From an uncultured Hyphomonadaceae bacterium (GTDB lineage Bacteria; Pseudomonadota; Alphaproteobacteria; Caulobacterales; Hyphomonadaceae), in contig CALMWO010000408.1 in assembly GCA_937873805.1 (NCBI GenBank), positions 1 to 20,159 of the forward strand: a stretch of DNA of 20,159 nucleotides, written 5' to 3'. This document shows, piece after piece, positions 8,177 to 15,557 of the stretch. The notes below the pieces were generated by a model. The model saw only the letters and a list, made by a program, of their open reading frames with translations, did not search any database and had not been told where the DNA came from. How positions within the stretch are numbered: position 1 is the stretch's first letter; every line of letters starts with the position of its first letter. The translations under genes were made by a program, and so were the position numbers.

Positions 8177-8500
8177 TCAGCGCGTGGAGAGAACACGGCC
8201 ATTGGTCGCGTCCACCTCAATGGTAAGACGCCGGCCATCTTTGGTAATCCAGGAGATGATATAGCGGTCGCCCATCTTCTGCGCATCAAGCATCTGACCG
8301 CCATAGCGACCCTGAAGCTGACGCTGCACAGAGTTGAGCGAAACCTCGCGCTCCGGCTCACGGTCTCCGCGTTGGCTGTCCCACTGCGACGAAGGAAAAC
8401 CGTTGCCGCGTTGACGATCGCCATCATGCCCACGCTGCGCCAACGCAGGTGTGGTGACCAGAAGGGCGGCAAGGGCCGGTATGAGAAGTCGCCTGAGCAT
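8177..8500 (-). CDS. Secreted PepSY-domain protein next to two-component system
   Basis: This is a small exported protein of 107 aa. It has a clear signal peptide (MLRRLLIPALAALLVTTPALA, cleavage before Gln22), a hydrophilic Arg/Gly/Asp-rich linker (about 23-50) and a C-terminal PepSY-like domain (about 53-106, with DRYIISWITKDGRRLTIEVD and a final GRVLSTR). Small PepSY proteins often sit beside PhoPQ-like systems and are thought to modulate envelope proteases or the sensor. I choose the ATG at 8498-8500 because it starts directly at the signal peptide. A longer frame from 8605, which overlaps the dnaJ-like stop as ATGA, would bury the signal peptide behind 35 residues. No ribosome site is evident at 8500, in line with a leaderless start. 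Confidence 0.8.
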   Translation of the reverse strand: MLRRLLIPALAALLVTTPALAQRGHDGDRQRGNGFPSSQWDSQRGDREPEREVSLNSVQRQLQGRYGGQMLDAQKMGDRYIISWITKDGRRLTIEVDATNGRVLSTR

Positions 8501-8507
8501 GGGTCTG

Positions 8508-8541
8508 TATCTACAGGCGGTACCGTGAACCCCGTCTGAAC
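8508..8541 (-). promoter_or_regulatory. Tandem GTTCA repeat with -10, candidate PhoP-like box and promoter
   Basis: Read on the minus strand, CGTTCA-GACGG-GGTTCA (8542-8526) gives two GTTCA half-sites 11 bp apart, the spacing used by PhoP/OmpR-type regulators. Twelve bases further on is TAGATA (8513-8508), a plausible -10. This matches the classical activator layout in which the box replaces the -35. The predicted start falls at or next to the A of the PepSY ATG, so the message may be leaderless. Motifs are seen directly; binding by the adjacent regulator is inference. Confidence 0.45.
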
Positions 8542-8564
8542 GCACCGTCGTGATGGTTAAATCC

Positions 8565-8584
8565 AGCAGTTCCAACTGCTTTTT
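8565..8584. terminator. Perfect inverted repeat followed by T-run
   Basis: AGCAGTT-CC-AACTGCT (8565-8580) is a perfect inverted repeat with a 2-bp centre, and TTTTT follows on the plus strand at 8580-8584. On the plus strand it resembles a short intrinsic terminator, yet no plus-strand gene precedes it. On the minus strand, where the dnaJ-like gene ends at 8602, the A-run comes before the hairpin, so it would not terminate that message well. An operator for the PepSY/two-component operon is an equally good reading. Confidence 0.35.
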
Positions 8585-8601
8585 AGCTGTTGCAGGACAA
8601 T

Positions 8602-9495
8602 TCATCGCTGCACATCAGCTTTTCGCCCGGACCACGTCTTCACGAACTCCTTGAGTTCCGCGTCGTCTTTCCGAGGCAGCACAATCAACAGCCGGACCAG
8701 CAGATCCCCCGGCGTTGGCCGGGTCTGCACGCCCTTGGCGCGCAATTTGAGCAGGTCGCCTGAATTCGAATTCGGCGGCACCGAAAGCGTAACCGCGCCG
8801 GATGGCGTCTGCACCGGCACCCTGCCGCCATCAACCGCTTCCGCCAACGAGATTCGCAGATCCATGCGAATGTCGTCGCCTTCGCGCTTGAAGGTTGGAT
8901 GCGTGCCAACGGTAATCTCGACAAGCGCGTCGCCAGCCGGTCCGCCGCCCGCACCTGGCAAGCCCTGCCCCTTGAGCCTCAGTGTCTGCCCTGAAGTGAG
9001 GCCCGCCGGAATCGCGAGATCCAGCGAGCGTCCATCAGACATGGTCACACGCCGGCGTCCGCCGTTAACCGCATCGAGGAAGTCCACCTCCATGCGATAA
9101 CGCACATCCTCGCCGCGTTGCTGTCCAAAACCTCTTGCGCCACCACCACGGCTGAACAGCCCATCAAAAAGATCCTCGAACACCTCGCCGCCGCGCTGGC
9201 CTCGTGTTCGCGCACCCGCGCCAGCTCCGGCAAACCCGCCAAACCCTCCCGGCTGGAATTGCGGGCGCTCATTGCCATCTGCGTCGATCTCGCCCCGATC
9301 GAAGCGGGCGCGCAATGGCGCATCGGTCAACAGGTTGAATGCCGCCGTAACCCGCTTGAACCGCTCTTCGCTCGCCTTGTCGTTCGGGCGCACGTCAGGG
9401 TGCAGCTCTTTGGCGAGCTTGCGATACGCTTTCCTTATGTCCTCGGCGCTCGAGGATTTCGGTATTCCCAGCGCCGCATAGGGATCCCAGCTCAA
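8602..9495 (-). CDS. DnaJ/CbpA-like J-domain co-chaperone
   Basis: This J-domain protein of about 297 aa stimulates DnaK ATPase activity and binds unfolded clients. The J-domain occupies about residues 2-70 with the essential HPD motif (LAKELHPDVRPND). A Gly/Phe/Arg-rich linker follows (about 75-135, FQPGGFGGFAGAGAGARTRG). Two C-terminal beta domains come next (about 140-285) with LAIPAGLTSGQTLRLKGQG and LSVPPNSNSGDLLKLRAKG. There is no CxxCxGxG zinc finger, so it is CbpA-like (type II) and not true DnaJ. I choose the TTG at 9493-9495: it has an AAGG ribosome site about 9 nt upstream and places the J-domain at the N-terminus (MSWDPYAALG). An in-frame TTG at 9553-9555 would add 20 residues. 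It lies 105 bp downstream of the GTA block, and its stop is near the two-component operon. Confidence 0.88.
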   Translation of the reverse strand: MSWDPYAALGIPKSSSAEDIRKAYRKLAKELHPDVRPNDKASEERFKRVTAAFNLLTDAPLRARFDRGEIDADGNERPQFQPGGFGGFAGAGAGARTRGQRGGEVFEDLFDGLFSRGGGARGFGQQRGEDVRYRMEVDFLDAVNGGRRRVTMSDGRSLDLAIPAGLTSGQTLRLKGQGLPGAGGGPAGDALVEITVGTHPTFKREGDDIRMDLRISLAEAVDGGRVPVQTPSGAVTLSVPPNSNSGDLLKLRAKGVQTRPTPGDLLVRLLIVLPRKDDAELKEFVKTWSGRKADVQR

Positions 9496-9600
9496 AATGC
9501 TGCCCTTGCTGAATATAATGGCCCTAGCGTTGGCCTTCTCGCCCACCCAAGACAAGCCGGAAGATGGGTATATTGAGGCGAAACGCTACTATCCTGTCTG

Positions 9601-12600
9601 TCACGGGGCGGGAATCGCAAGTTCCAGCCCCGTCCAGCCCCCGGGTTCGCCGTTTGCTCCCAATTGCGCAACCTCAATCAGGGCGGCCCCTCCTGCCGGG
9701 AAGTCCGCAGCCCGATGACTAGCCGGATAGGTCGCAGAGGCCCCCACGACGTCCCACTGCCGGGATGAAATACCCCCCGACACTCGAATACGATACGCTT
9801 CGGGCCATTCATGCGCAGGCTCGCCCGCTACCCACGGATCGCCCCCTTTCCGGGCGCGCCTGATCCAGTTCAGCGACAGATCGCCTCCCACCCAGTTCGC
9901 CGCCAGATGAGACGGCGACCAGGCTGGCAACGCCACGCCCTCATGGCTGAAGCCCGAACTCCAGGCGCCGATGGCGCCGCCCGATTCGCGACCTGCCCGC
10001 CATTGCAGCTCCAGACCACATTCCCAGTCCGCGACCTGCAACCGCTGCTCGGCGCCCGTCCGGAACACGATCCGCGAGCCAACCGGCGCACCCGCCGCCA
10101 TTGCGGTCTCCGATCCCTGCTGCCCCCGCAGCAAACCACTCAACCTGTAGGTCTCGACATCGACCAGTTCGGCTTCGAGAAACTGCAACAGCTCCCAGCC
10201 TGCCTCCGTCTCGACGAAAGCAGCGTTCGCGCCACCCAGCACCGCAGCCTCGCTGCGCGAACTTGGCCCGTCGCCGCTCACGCGCACCCAAACCGACGCT
10301 TCCTGCCATCGCCCCGAAACATGCGGATAAAGACCGCTCACAAGTCGGCCTATCATGCATGGACGCTCGACGACGCCTCGCTCGCTAAGAAGCGTCAGGT
10401 CGGAGCCCGCCGAAAATGCCACACGCCCTACCCACGGTTCGGCGAATGCAAAACCGATTGGTCGCGCATCGTCCTCCTCGCCAGGAAGTGGCGGAGCATC
10501 GACAATTGCGACGTCTGGCTCGACCGCCACAAACGGAACAAGCGATGTAACCGGCGCTGCTGACGTGAGCACAAGTTCCGCGGCCTCACCTGCACGCACC
10601 GCCTCAAAGGCAATTGCTAGGCCGTGAGATACGTCGACGATGCGCCACCCAACCCCGTCAAGTGTCACAACATCTCCAGCCTCAATCACCATGCCGTCCG
10701 CTGCCAGTGCAAACCGAGCCTGCTCGCCTTGCAACGCGATCTCTCGCGCAAGTGCGTCCGCACACCGTTGCGCCTGGTCGCGATCCATTTCGATAGCGGC
10801 CTCGACCTCGACCACCGCAGCGCCGACAGCACCTGCGGATACCGCCAGTCCGGGTCCATGGTCCGCTTCAACATCGACAAAACGTAAGCGCACTCTGACG
10901 TCCGTGCGCTCCATGTCCGTCCGCGTCATCGTAATCGGCGGCCCGTCCTCTTCCACCAATCGACCGCTGTTGATTTCAACCGAAATCGCTCCCCGCATAC
11001 CGAACGCGATCTCGTTCCCGCGCTCCGTGGCGTCCATTCCGTATATGGCAACCAGCGGCTCAAGGACGGCCCGCGCGGTCACGGGACCATCAAAGCGGTA
11101 ACCGGAGACCACGCCATCGACGCTGCTGACATCAACGCTTGCGCCAGTCCGTCCGCATACATCGGCCGTCACATCCGAAAGCAAGGCGAGCCCGACGCGT
11201 CCGTTCAGCCAATGTCCGAGCCGCCAATTGTCAGCATCGCCCCAGGCATCGCCGCGCGCCGGAAAAGCCGGAAAAGGCCGGGCGTCCCACGCCCATAGCG
11301 CAACACCGTCCTCGGGCAGCATACGGCCATCATAAACAACGGAAGCAGGATTGTTGCTCGGGTCTAGCCAGTGCAGCTGAAACGCTTCAATCGCGCGCCG
11401 CTGAATCAGATCGTCGCGCGAGCCGTCCGAGAAATGAGGCAACGCGCTTTCCGAGCTCTTGGGATCGTAAAACACGTTCGGCTGGTTTGCACCCTTGTCG
11501 ACCGCCGGGCACCCCATCTCGACAAATCGCACAGGCTTCATGCCCGAGATCCACGCGCTCGAAACGGCAGACCTCACCCCTCCGGCGCGCGGAAAATGCT
11601 CGTGGCTCCACCAGGCCGCAACGTCTTTCTGCCGAAAGATCCACGGCTCACCGTAAGCTTCGTCGGAGATCGTCACGCGCCCCTGCGCCAGACGAGCTTC
11701 ATCGTCTGGATAGTACCAGTCGAACGCCTCTCCCGCCGCGGTATTCGCGGCCAGATATGCACGCGACCGTCCGTCTGCAGCAGCGTCGTCAGCATGATCG
11801 TCGCCGTCTCGCCAGTCGGCCATGGGCGGATACCAGTCGAGCCCGACATAATCGATCGCCGCATCAGCCCACAGCGCGTCCAGCGGGAACACAATATCAT
11901 TGTCAACAACGTGCGCGCCATATTCAGTCCAGTCAGCCGCGTAACTGATCTCAACGACCGGCCCCACAACATCGCGAACATCGCTAGCCAGCGCTCGCAA
12001 CGCCTCGACCGCCGGATACGCACCACCCGAAGCCGCGCGCGTTAGCCCAACGAGCTCCGATCCAATCAGAATGCCATCTGCGCCAATCTCAGCTGCCATC
12101 TCAGCATAGTGCAGAATGAAGGCTCGATACTGCTCGAAGAACAAATCGATTTGATCGTCGACGTCACCTTCGACAGGCGTAATTCGTCCACGCCACGGAA
12201 ACGCAGCCTGCGCCTCTCCGCCGTATGGATCGGGGAGCGCGTTGTCGGGCGCGATATCCATCAGCAGAAACGGATAGAGCGTAACGTGATAGCCTCGCTC
12301 CGCGAGCATATCGACGGCTTGCCGCACACTGTTGTCCGACGGCGTGCCCCCATAGTTGGCGCGCCCGTCCGTCGCTGACACCACATACGCATCGCCACGG
12401 TTCACTCCGGCGACGCCCCACTCAATTGGAACCGTCACCTTGTCCCCAATCTCCACCCCCGGTCGGACAAGACATTCGCCACAGCGCAGATCGCTCCCAA
12501 ACCAGGCAACAACGAGATTCACACGCGACACATTCGGCAGCTCAGCTTCAAGTTGATCGAGTGACGCCTCAAAATCACTCTTGAGCTCAGGTCCGTGCAG

Positions 12601-13314
12601 GTTCTCCGCAACCTCCCGCCCCGGCCCGATGCGCCGTCGGACAATGTCCGTCGCCAGCGCGAACTCGCCCGAGCCCGGGATCATGTTGACAGCGCGCGTC
12701 ATGGTTTCGAGGCGATCGCTTCCGTGACCCGCGGGCCGCACGACCTCAAATGACAGCTGAGGCATCCTCGCACCGAACTGATCAACCGGCATATCCTCGA
12801 AAACAATGTACGCCACGCCGCGATAGGCGGGGGCCATATCGACGCCCTCAATCGCTTCAATCAGCGGATCCGGCGCCTGATCCTCGGTCCCGCGATAAAG
12901 TCGCCACGTAACTTGCGACAGATCGAACGGTTCGCCATTCGCCCAGCAGCGCGAAACACGCGTCACCTCGCCTTCGCACAGCGCGACCGCAAAGCTGAGC
13001 GAGTAAGAATAGCTCGCCACCCGTGAACCACCCTTGCCTCCTTCGACTTCACGGCGCTCCTTGAATTCGGCGGCCCAGATCAACTGACCGCCCACGCGGC
13101 ATCGCCCATACACGACAGGCACGCCGACGCCTTCCCGACTTTCGGTAAGATGAAATTCCTTCACCCGCGGGCCCTGAATCGGAGGCGAAAGAAAACGCCC
13201 ATCGAATGCCGCTCCCGCAAGCCGCCCCACTGCACCGCCGAGAAACGACAAGCTCTTCGGCAACAGCGCTGCACCCAAAGCCGCGCCGGCCTTACCCAAA
13301 ACAAGTTCGGCCAT
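9601..13314 (-). CDS. GTA megatron / host-specificity protein (RcGTA g15-like, TIM barrel)
   Basis: This 1237-aa protein matches the large tail-tip protein of RcGTA (about 1300 aa). That protein forms the baseplate centre and fibre, and is thought to help cell-surface contact and DNA passage. After a hydrophobic Gly/Ala-rich N-terminus (about 1-40) comes a tail-hub region (VPVVYGRCRVGGQLIWAAEF). The GTA-type TIM-barrel domain follows (about 230-690) with likely active-site glutamates in ILIGSELVGLTR (Glu420) and VEMGCPAVDKGANQPNVF (Glu599). A phage-tail hub domain (about 720-930) and a receptor-binding/C-terminal part complete it. The reading frame is fully open, with no frameshift seen. Its ATG shares one base with the g14-like stop (TGATG). 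It is the last gene of the GTA block. Confidence 0.93.
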   Translation of the reverse strand: MAELVLGKAGAALGAALLPKSLSFLGGAVGRLAGAAFDGRFLSPPIQGPRVKEFHLTESREGVGVPVVYGRCRVGGQLIWAAEFKERREVEGGKGGSRVASYSYSLSFAVALCEGEVTRVSRCWANGEPFDLSQVTWRLYRGTEDQAPDPLIEAIEGVDMAPAYRGVAYIVFEDMPVDQFGARMPQLSFEVVRPAGHGSDRLETMTRAVNMIPGSGEFALATDIVRRRIGPGREVAENLHGPELKSDFEASLDQLEAELPNVSRVNLVVAWFGSDLRCGECLVRPGVEIGDKVTVPIEWGVAGVNRGDAYVVSATDGRANYGGTPSDNSVRQAVDMLAERGYHVTLYPFLLMDIAPDNALPDPYGGEAQAAFPWRGRITPVEGDVDDQIDLFFEQYRAFILHYAEMAAEIGADGILIGSELVGLTRAASGGAYPAVEALRALASDVRDVVGPVVEISYAADWTEYGAHVVDNDIVFPLDALWADAAIDYVGLDWYPPMADWRDGDDHADDAAADGRSRAYLAANTAAGEAFDWYYPDDEARLAQGRVTISDEAYGEPWIFRQKDVAAWWSHEHFPRAGGVRSAVSSAWISGMKPVRFVEMGCPAVDKGANQPNVFYDPKSSESALPHFSDGSRDDLIQRRAIEAFQLHWLDPSNNPASVVYDGRMLPEDGVALWAWDARPFPAFPARGDAWGDADNWRLGHWLNGRVGLALLSDVTADVCGRTGASVDVSSVDGVVSGYRFDGPVTARAVLEPLVAIYGMDATERGNEIAFGMRGAISVEINSGRLVEEDGPPITMTRTDMERTDVRVRLRFVDVEADHGPGLAVSAGAVGAAVVEVEAAIEMDRDQAQRCADALAREIALQGEQARFALAADGMVIEAGDVVTLDGVGWRIVDVSHGLAIAFEAVRAGEAAELVLTSAAPVTSLVPFVAVEPDVAIVDAPPLPGEEDDARPIGFAFAEPWVGRVAFSAGSDLTLLSERGVVERPCMIGRLVSGLYPHVSGRWQEASVWVRVSGDGPSSRSEAAVLGGANAAFVETEAGWELLQFLEAELVDVETYRLSGLLRGQQGSETAMAAGAPVGSRIVFRTGAEQRLQVADWECGLELQWRAGRESGGAIGAWSSGFSHEGVALPAWSPSHLAANWVGGDLSLNWIRRARKGGDPWVAGEPAHEWPEAYRIRVSGGISSRQWDVVGASATYPASHRAADFPAGGAALIEVAQLGANGEPGGWTGLELAIPAP

Positions 13315-13754
13315 CAGTGCTCGACTCCCGGAAATTTAAACGCAGCAGCAATTCGCCGCCGCCACCACGGAACCAGCCGCGTCTCGCACACGGCCCGGCT
13401 CCAATACGCGTGCAGGATCACGTCATCGCCCGAAACAATTGCGGCGTGCTTGGCTGGCGCTCCCAGCGCCATCCGGAACAGCAGCACATCGCCGACCTGC
13501 GCGGCGCCCGGCGCGATCTCCACCATGTGCCGCGCTGCGGCTTCCAACAAAGACTCTTCACCGAGTGCTTCAGCCCAGTCGGGCGTATAGGCCGGCGTCC
13601 TCTCAGGCTCTGCGCCAATCACGGCACGCCAAACCCCGCGCACCAGCCCCAGACAATCAGCGCCCACGCCAATCAGGCTGGCCTGATGACGATATGGCGT
13701 CCCCAACCATTTCCGGGCTTCGCCAACAACAGCCCATCGCGAGAGCGCGCTCAT
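13314..13754 (-). CDS. GTA NlpC/P60 cell-wall peptidase (RcGTA g14-like)
   Basis: This 146-aa protein belongs to the NlpC/P60 cysteine peptidases and is close in size to the RcGTA g14 peptidase (about 150 aa). In the particle it sits at the tail tip and is thought to open peptidoglycan of the recipient. The catalytic set is intact: Cys34 in GADCLGLVRG, His103 in AKHAAIVSG and His115 in ILHAYW. The GDVLLFRM strand between them is also typical. The ATG overlaps the g13-like stop in an ATGA junction, and the gene runs directly into the megatron gene. Confidence 0.93.
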   Translation of the reverse strand: MSALSRWAVVGEARKWLGTPYRHQASLIGVGADCLGLVRGVWRAVIGAEPERTPAYTPDWAEALGEESLLEAAARHMVEIAPGAAQVGDVLLFRMALGAPAKHAAIVSGDDVILHAYWSRAVCETRLVPWWRRRIAAAFKFPGVEH

Positions 13755-14626
13755 TCGCGCCTCCCGCCCGCATTGGCGCGGCCAGATGCCGGACCAGCCA
13801 GCACAGCATCAACGCCCGGCATATGCGGAAATCCGCGAAAACTGATCTGGTTGGCAAACTTCGCTCCGCACGCGGCGAACGTCTTGTTGCACCCAGCCGA
13901 AACTTCAAAAGTATCGCCAGGTTCGACAGCAAACCTGAGAACCCTGCTCAACCAAATTTCGACGCCGACATGCCGCCGTAAACGAACCAACACCCCAGCA
14001 TTGGCCCCGGTCTGCCATGTAAGCACGCCGCCTTCGAACCAGCCCGAAGCAAACGCATCGAGACCTGCGGCCCTGAACGCATCAGGAGCCAGCACAGCCA
14101 AGACAACGCCGTCTCCGCGAAACGCGCGTGCGCCGAGATCAACGCCACAACGCGCGTCACCCACGTCTGCATCACACGTACGCGCGTAGACCCGGCCGAT
14201 CGACTTCTCGAGATCGGCTTTCAGGCTAACCAGTTCCGCTGTGAATGCCTGTCCCCGCCGCGCCACCTCGGACAGCTGGCCCGACCACACAGCAATCTTG
14301 TGCTCCGGCGCCTGCCAATCCACCCTCCACACGTCAACGCGCGCGCCGTCCCAAAGACCGGCATCGAGATCGCGCTCGGAAATGAAATCGAACGACAAGG
14401 CGCCACTAGCCGTCGCCCGCCCGGGCGCAAGACCGCTCGAACTCTCGAACGTGACGCTCCCGATCCCGTCAGACGGAAGATAGCTGACGCCATCAAGCAC
14501 TAGCTCAGCATCATGATCCGTCGCGCCGAACACCGCGCCATCAGTCCGTGCAAATCGCCAACACGCGCATAGGGTCGTATCGCCCGCCGCCAGTCTGGCA
14601 GCGAACGCTTCGCTTATCTGTTTCAT
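13751..14626 (-). CDS. GTA hub protein with Cys cluster (RcGTA g13-like, DUF2163/BR0599)
   Basis: This 291-aa protein matches RcGTA g13 (about 295 aa), the hub between tail tube and megatron. The N-terminal DUF2163-like part (about 1-165) contains CWRFARTDGAVFGATDHDAE. The C-terminal BR0599-like part contains AGCNKTFAACGAKFANQISF and FRGFPHMPG. Four cysteines are placed as in this family: Cys151 (RTCDADVG), Cys160 (ARCGVD), Cys246 and Cys253. In the related lambda tail-tip protein such a set holds an iron-sulfur cluster, so they are candidate metal ligands here. The tail after residue 275 is low complexity (GPASGRANAGGRRE). It begins 3 bp after the g12-like stop. Confidence 0.92.
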   Translation of the reverse strand: MKQISEAFAARLAAGDTTLCACWRFARTDGAVFGATDHDAELVLDGVSYLPSDGIGSVTFESSSGLAPGRATASGALSFDFISERDLDAGLWDGARVDVWRVDWQAPEHKIAVWSGQLSEVARRGQAFTAELVSLKADLEKSIGRVYARTCDADVGDARCGVDLGARAFRGDGVVLAVLAPDAFRAAGLDAFASGWFEGGVLTWQTGANAGVLVRLRRHVGVEIWLSRVLRFAVEPGDTFEVSAGCNKTFAACGAKFANQISFRGFPHMPGVDAVLAGPASGRANAGGRRE

Positions 14627-14629
14627 TGT

Positions 14630-15256
14630 CTATCCAGCAATTTCTACAAGCGGCGCGCGCAACACGCGCACGGCGTCATGCCCCGCGAGCGCAACGCTGA
14701 TCTGGTCAGCGTCGAACCGGACCGGTACATCAAATGCGAAGCCAGCCGTCAGCACCGCGCCATCACCTGGCGCGATGTCAAACGTCACAAGCCCGGACAT
14801 CACATCGACCTCGAATGCCGTGGTCGCGAAACCATTCACCGCCAGCACAACCGCGCCCTCGACCGGCTTCTCGATGCGCCGCTCAATCCACGCCTCGCCA
14901 CTCGCGTAACGCTTGATGAGTTGGAATGACCTCGTCTCTCCATCACCAAGACCAATGGTCTGATCAAGCTCCGATATAGCTTGGCTCGGCGCGCAACTTT
15001 TCCAGTCAACCGGATCGCGAAAGCGAAACCCATACAAACGTCCGCGACGCGCTTCAAAAAACGCAACAAGCTCGTGCGCCAGATCGGTCCGTATCGTCGC
15101 CCCGCCAACCTCCCATCGTCGTCGCGAACTGGCCCAGCGCGCGTTTCGGCTTTCCGCGCCAGAAGCAAGCCTGACGACATCGGTCACCCGTTCGGGGCCA
15201 CCGCTAGCGCCTATGGCCAGCGCCAACGGCAATCGCACTTCATGAAATCCGCTCAT
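14630..15256 (-). CDS. GTA distal tail protein (RcGTA g12-like, DUF2460)
   Basis: This 208-aa protein has the size (about 210 aa) and sequence features of the DUF2460/TIGR02217 family, the distal tail protein of GTAs and related phages. It forms the ring between tail tube and baseplate. Visible family segments are MSGFHEVRLPLALAIGASGG at the start, RRRWEVGGATIRTDLAHELVAFFEARRGRLYGFRFRD-type sequence at about 45-80, and the Asp/Tyr-rich QLIKRY stretch near residue 115. The ATG overlaps the preceding stop (ATGA), which implies coupled translation. Confidence 0.92.
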   Translation of the reverse strand: MSGFHEVRLPLALAIGASGGPERVTDVVRLASGAESRNARWASSRRRWEVGGATIRTDLAHELVAFFEARRGRLYGFRFRDPVDWKSCAPSQAISELDQTIGLGDGETRSFQLIKRYASGEAWIERRIEKPVEGAVVLAVNGFATTAFEVDVMSGLVTFDIAPGDGAVLTAGFAFDVPVRFDADQISVALAGHDAVRVLRAPLVEIAG

Positions 15257-15555
15257 GTAAACCTCGCCCCGCGACGCGCCGCCCGCGTCACCAGCGCTGC
15301 GACTTGGTTGATCGAGCCGAGCGCGCTTTCATTCGTGCTCGCTGACGCCGGCGCGCGATCGAAGACCGCTTCCATCGCCCCGTCGACCGCCAACCGCGCC
15401 AGCGTCTCAGCTATCCTGTTCGCCAGACGATCGAGATCGTCCTCGCCATTCTTCACAATCCGTGCGAGTTCCAACTCGATCACACGCGTTGCCTTCAGCA
15501 GCGCCTGTTCCAACGCGTCGCCCGCCGCCAGCGCCGCTTCATCTTCTTTCGTCAT
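15253..15555 (-). CDS. Very short putative GTA tape-measure protein (g11-like)
   Basis: This 100-aa protein lies where GTA clusters encode the tape measure (RcGTA g11, about 219 aa), between major tail and distal tail genes. It is mostly predicted helix: a charged, Ala/Leu-rich stretch (about 1-65, ALEQALLKATRVIELELARI) and ETLARLAVDGAMEAVFD. The latter recalls the C-terminal part of g11-type proteins. The last 35 residues are Ala/Arg-rich. It may be a trimmed ruler giving a short tail, or another small tail protein such as a chaperone. It has a strong GAGGAGG ribosome site 7 nt before the ATG, so it looks translated and not decayed. The assignment rests on position and weak motif resemblance. 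Confidence 0.6.
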   Translation of the reverse strand: MTKEDEAALAAGDALEQALLKATRVIELELARIVKNGEDDLDRLANRIAETLARLAVDGAMEAVFDRAPASASTNESALGSINQVAALVTRAARRGARFT

Positions 15556-15557
15556 GC

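Noticed and set aside
6664..8539. Two plus-strand open frames of 300-343 codons opposite the kinase, regulator and PepSY genes
   Set aside because: Arg/His-rich products with no domain, antisense to clear two-component genes.
8501..8605. 35-residue N-terminal extension of the PepSY protein, starting in an ATGA overlap with the dnaJ-like stop
   Set aside because: It would place a clear signal peptide behind 35 hydrophilic residues; kept only as a less likely alternative.
9496..9555. Extended dnaJ-like start at a TTG 20 codons upstream
   Set aside because: The added residues do not belong to the J-domain, and the nearer TTG has the ribosome site.
13206..14189. Plus-strand open frame of 327 codons opposite the g13/g14-like genes
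   Set aside because: Low-complexity Pro/Arg/Ala/Ser product, antisense to genes with intact catalytic and cysteine motifs.
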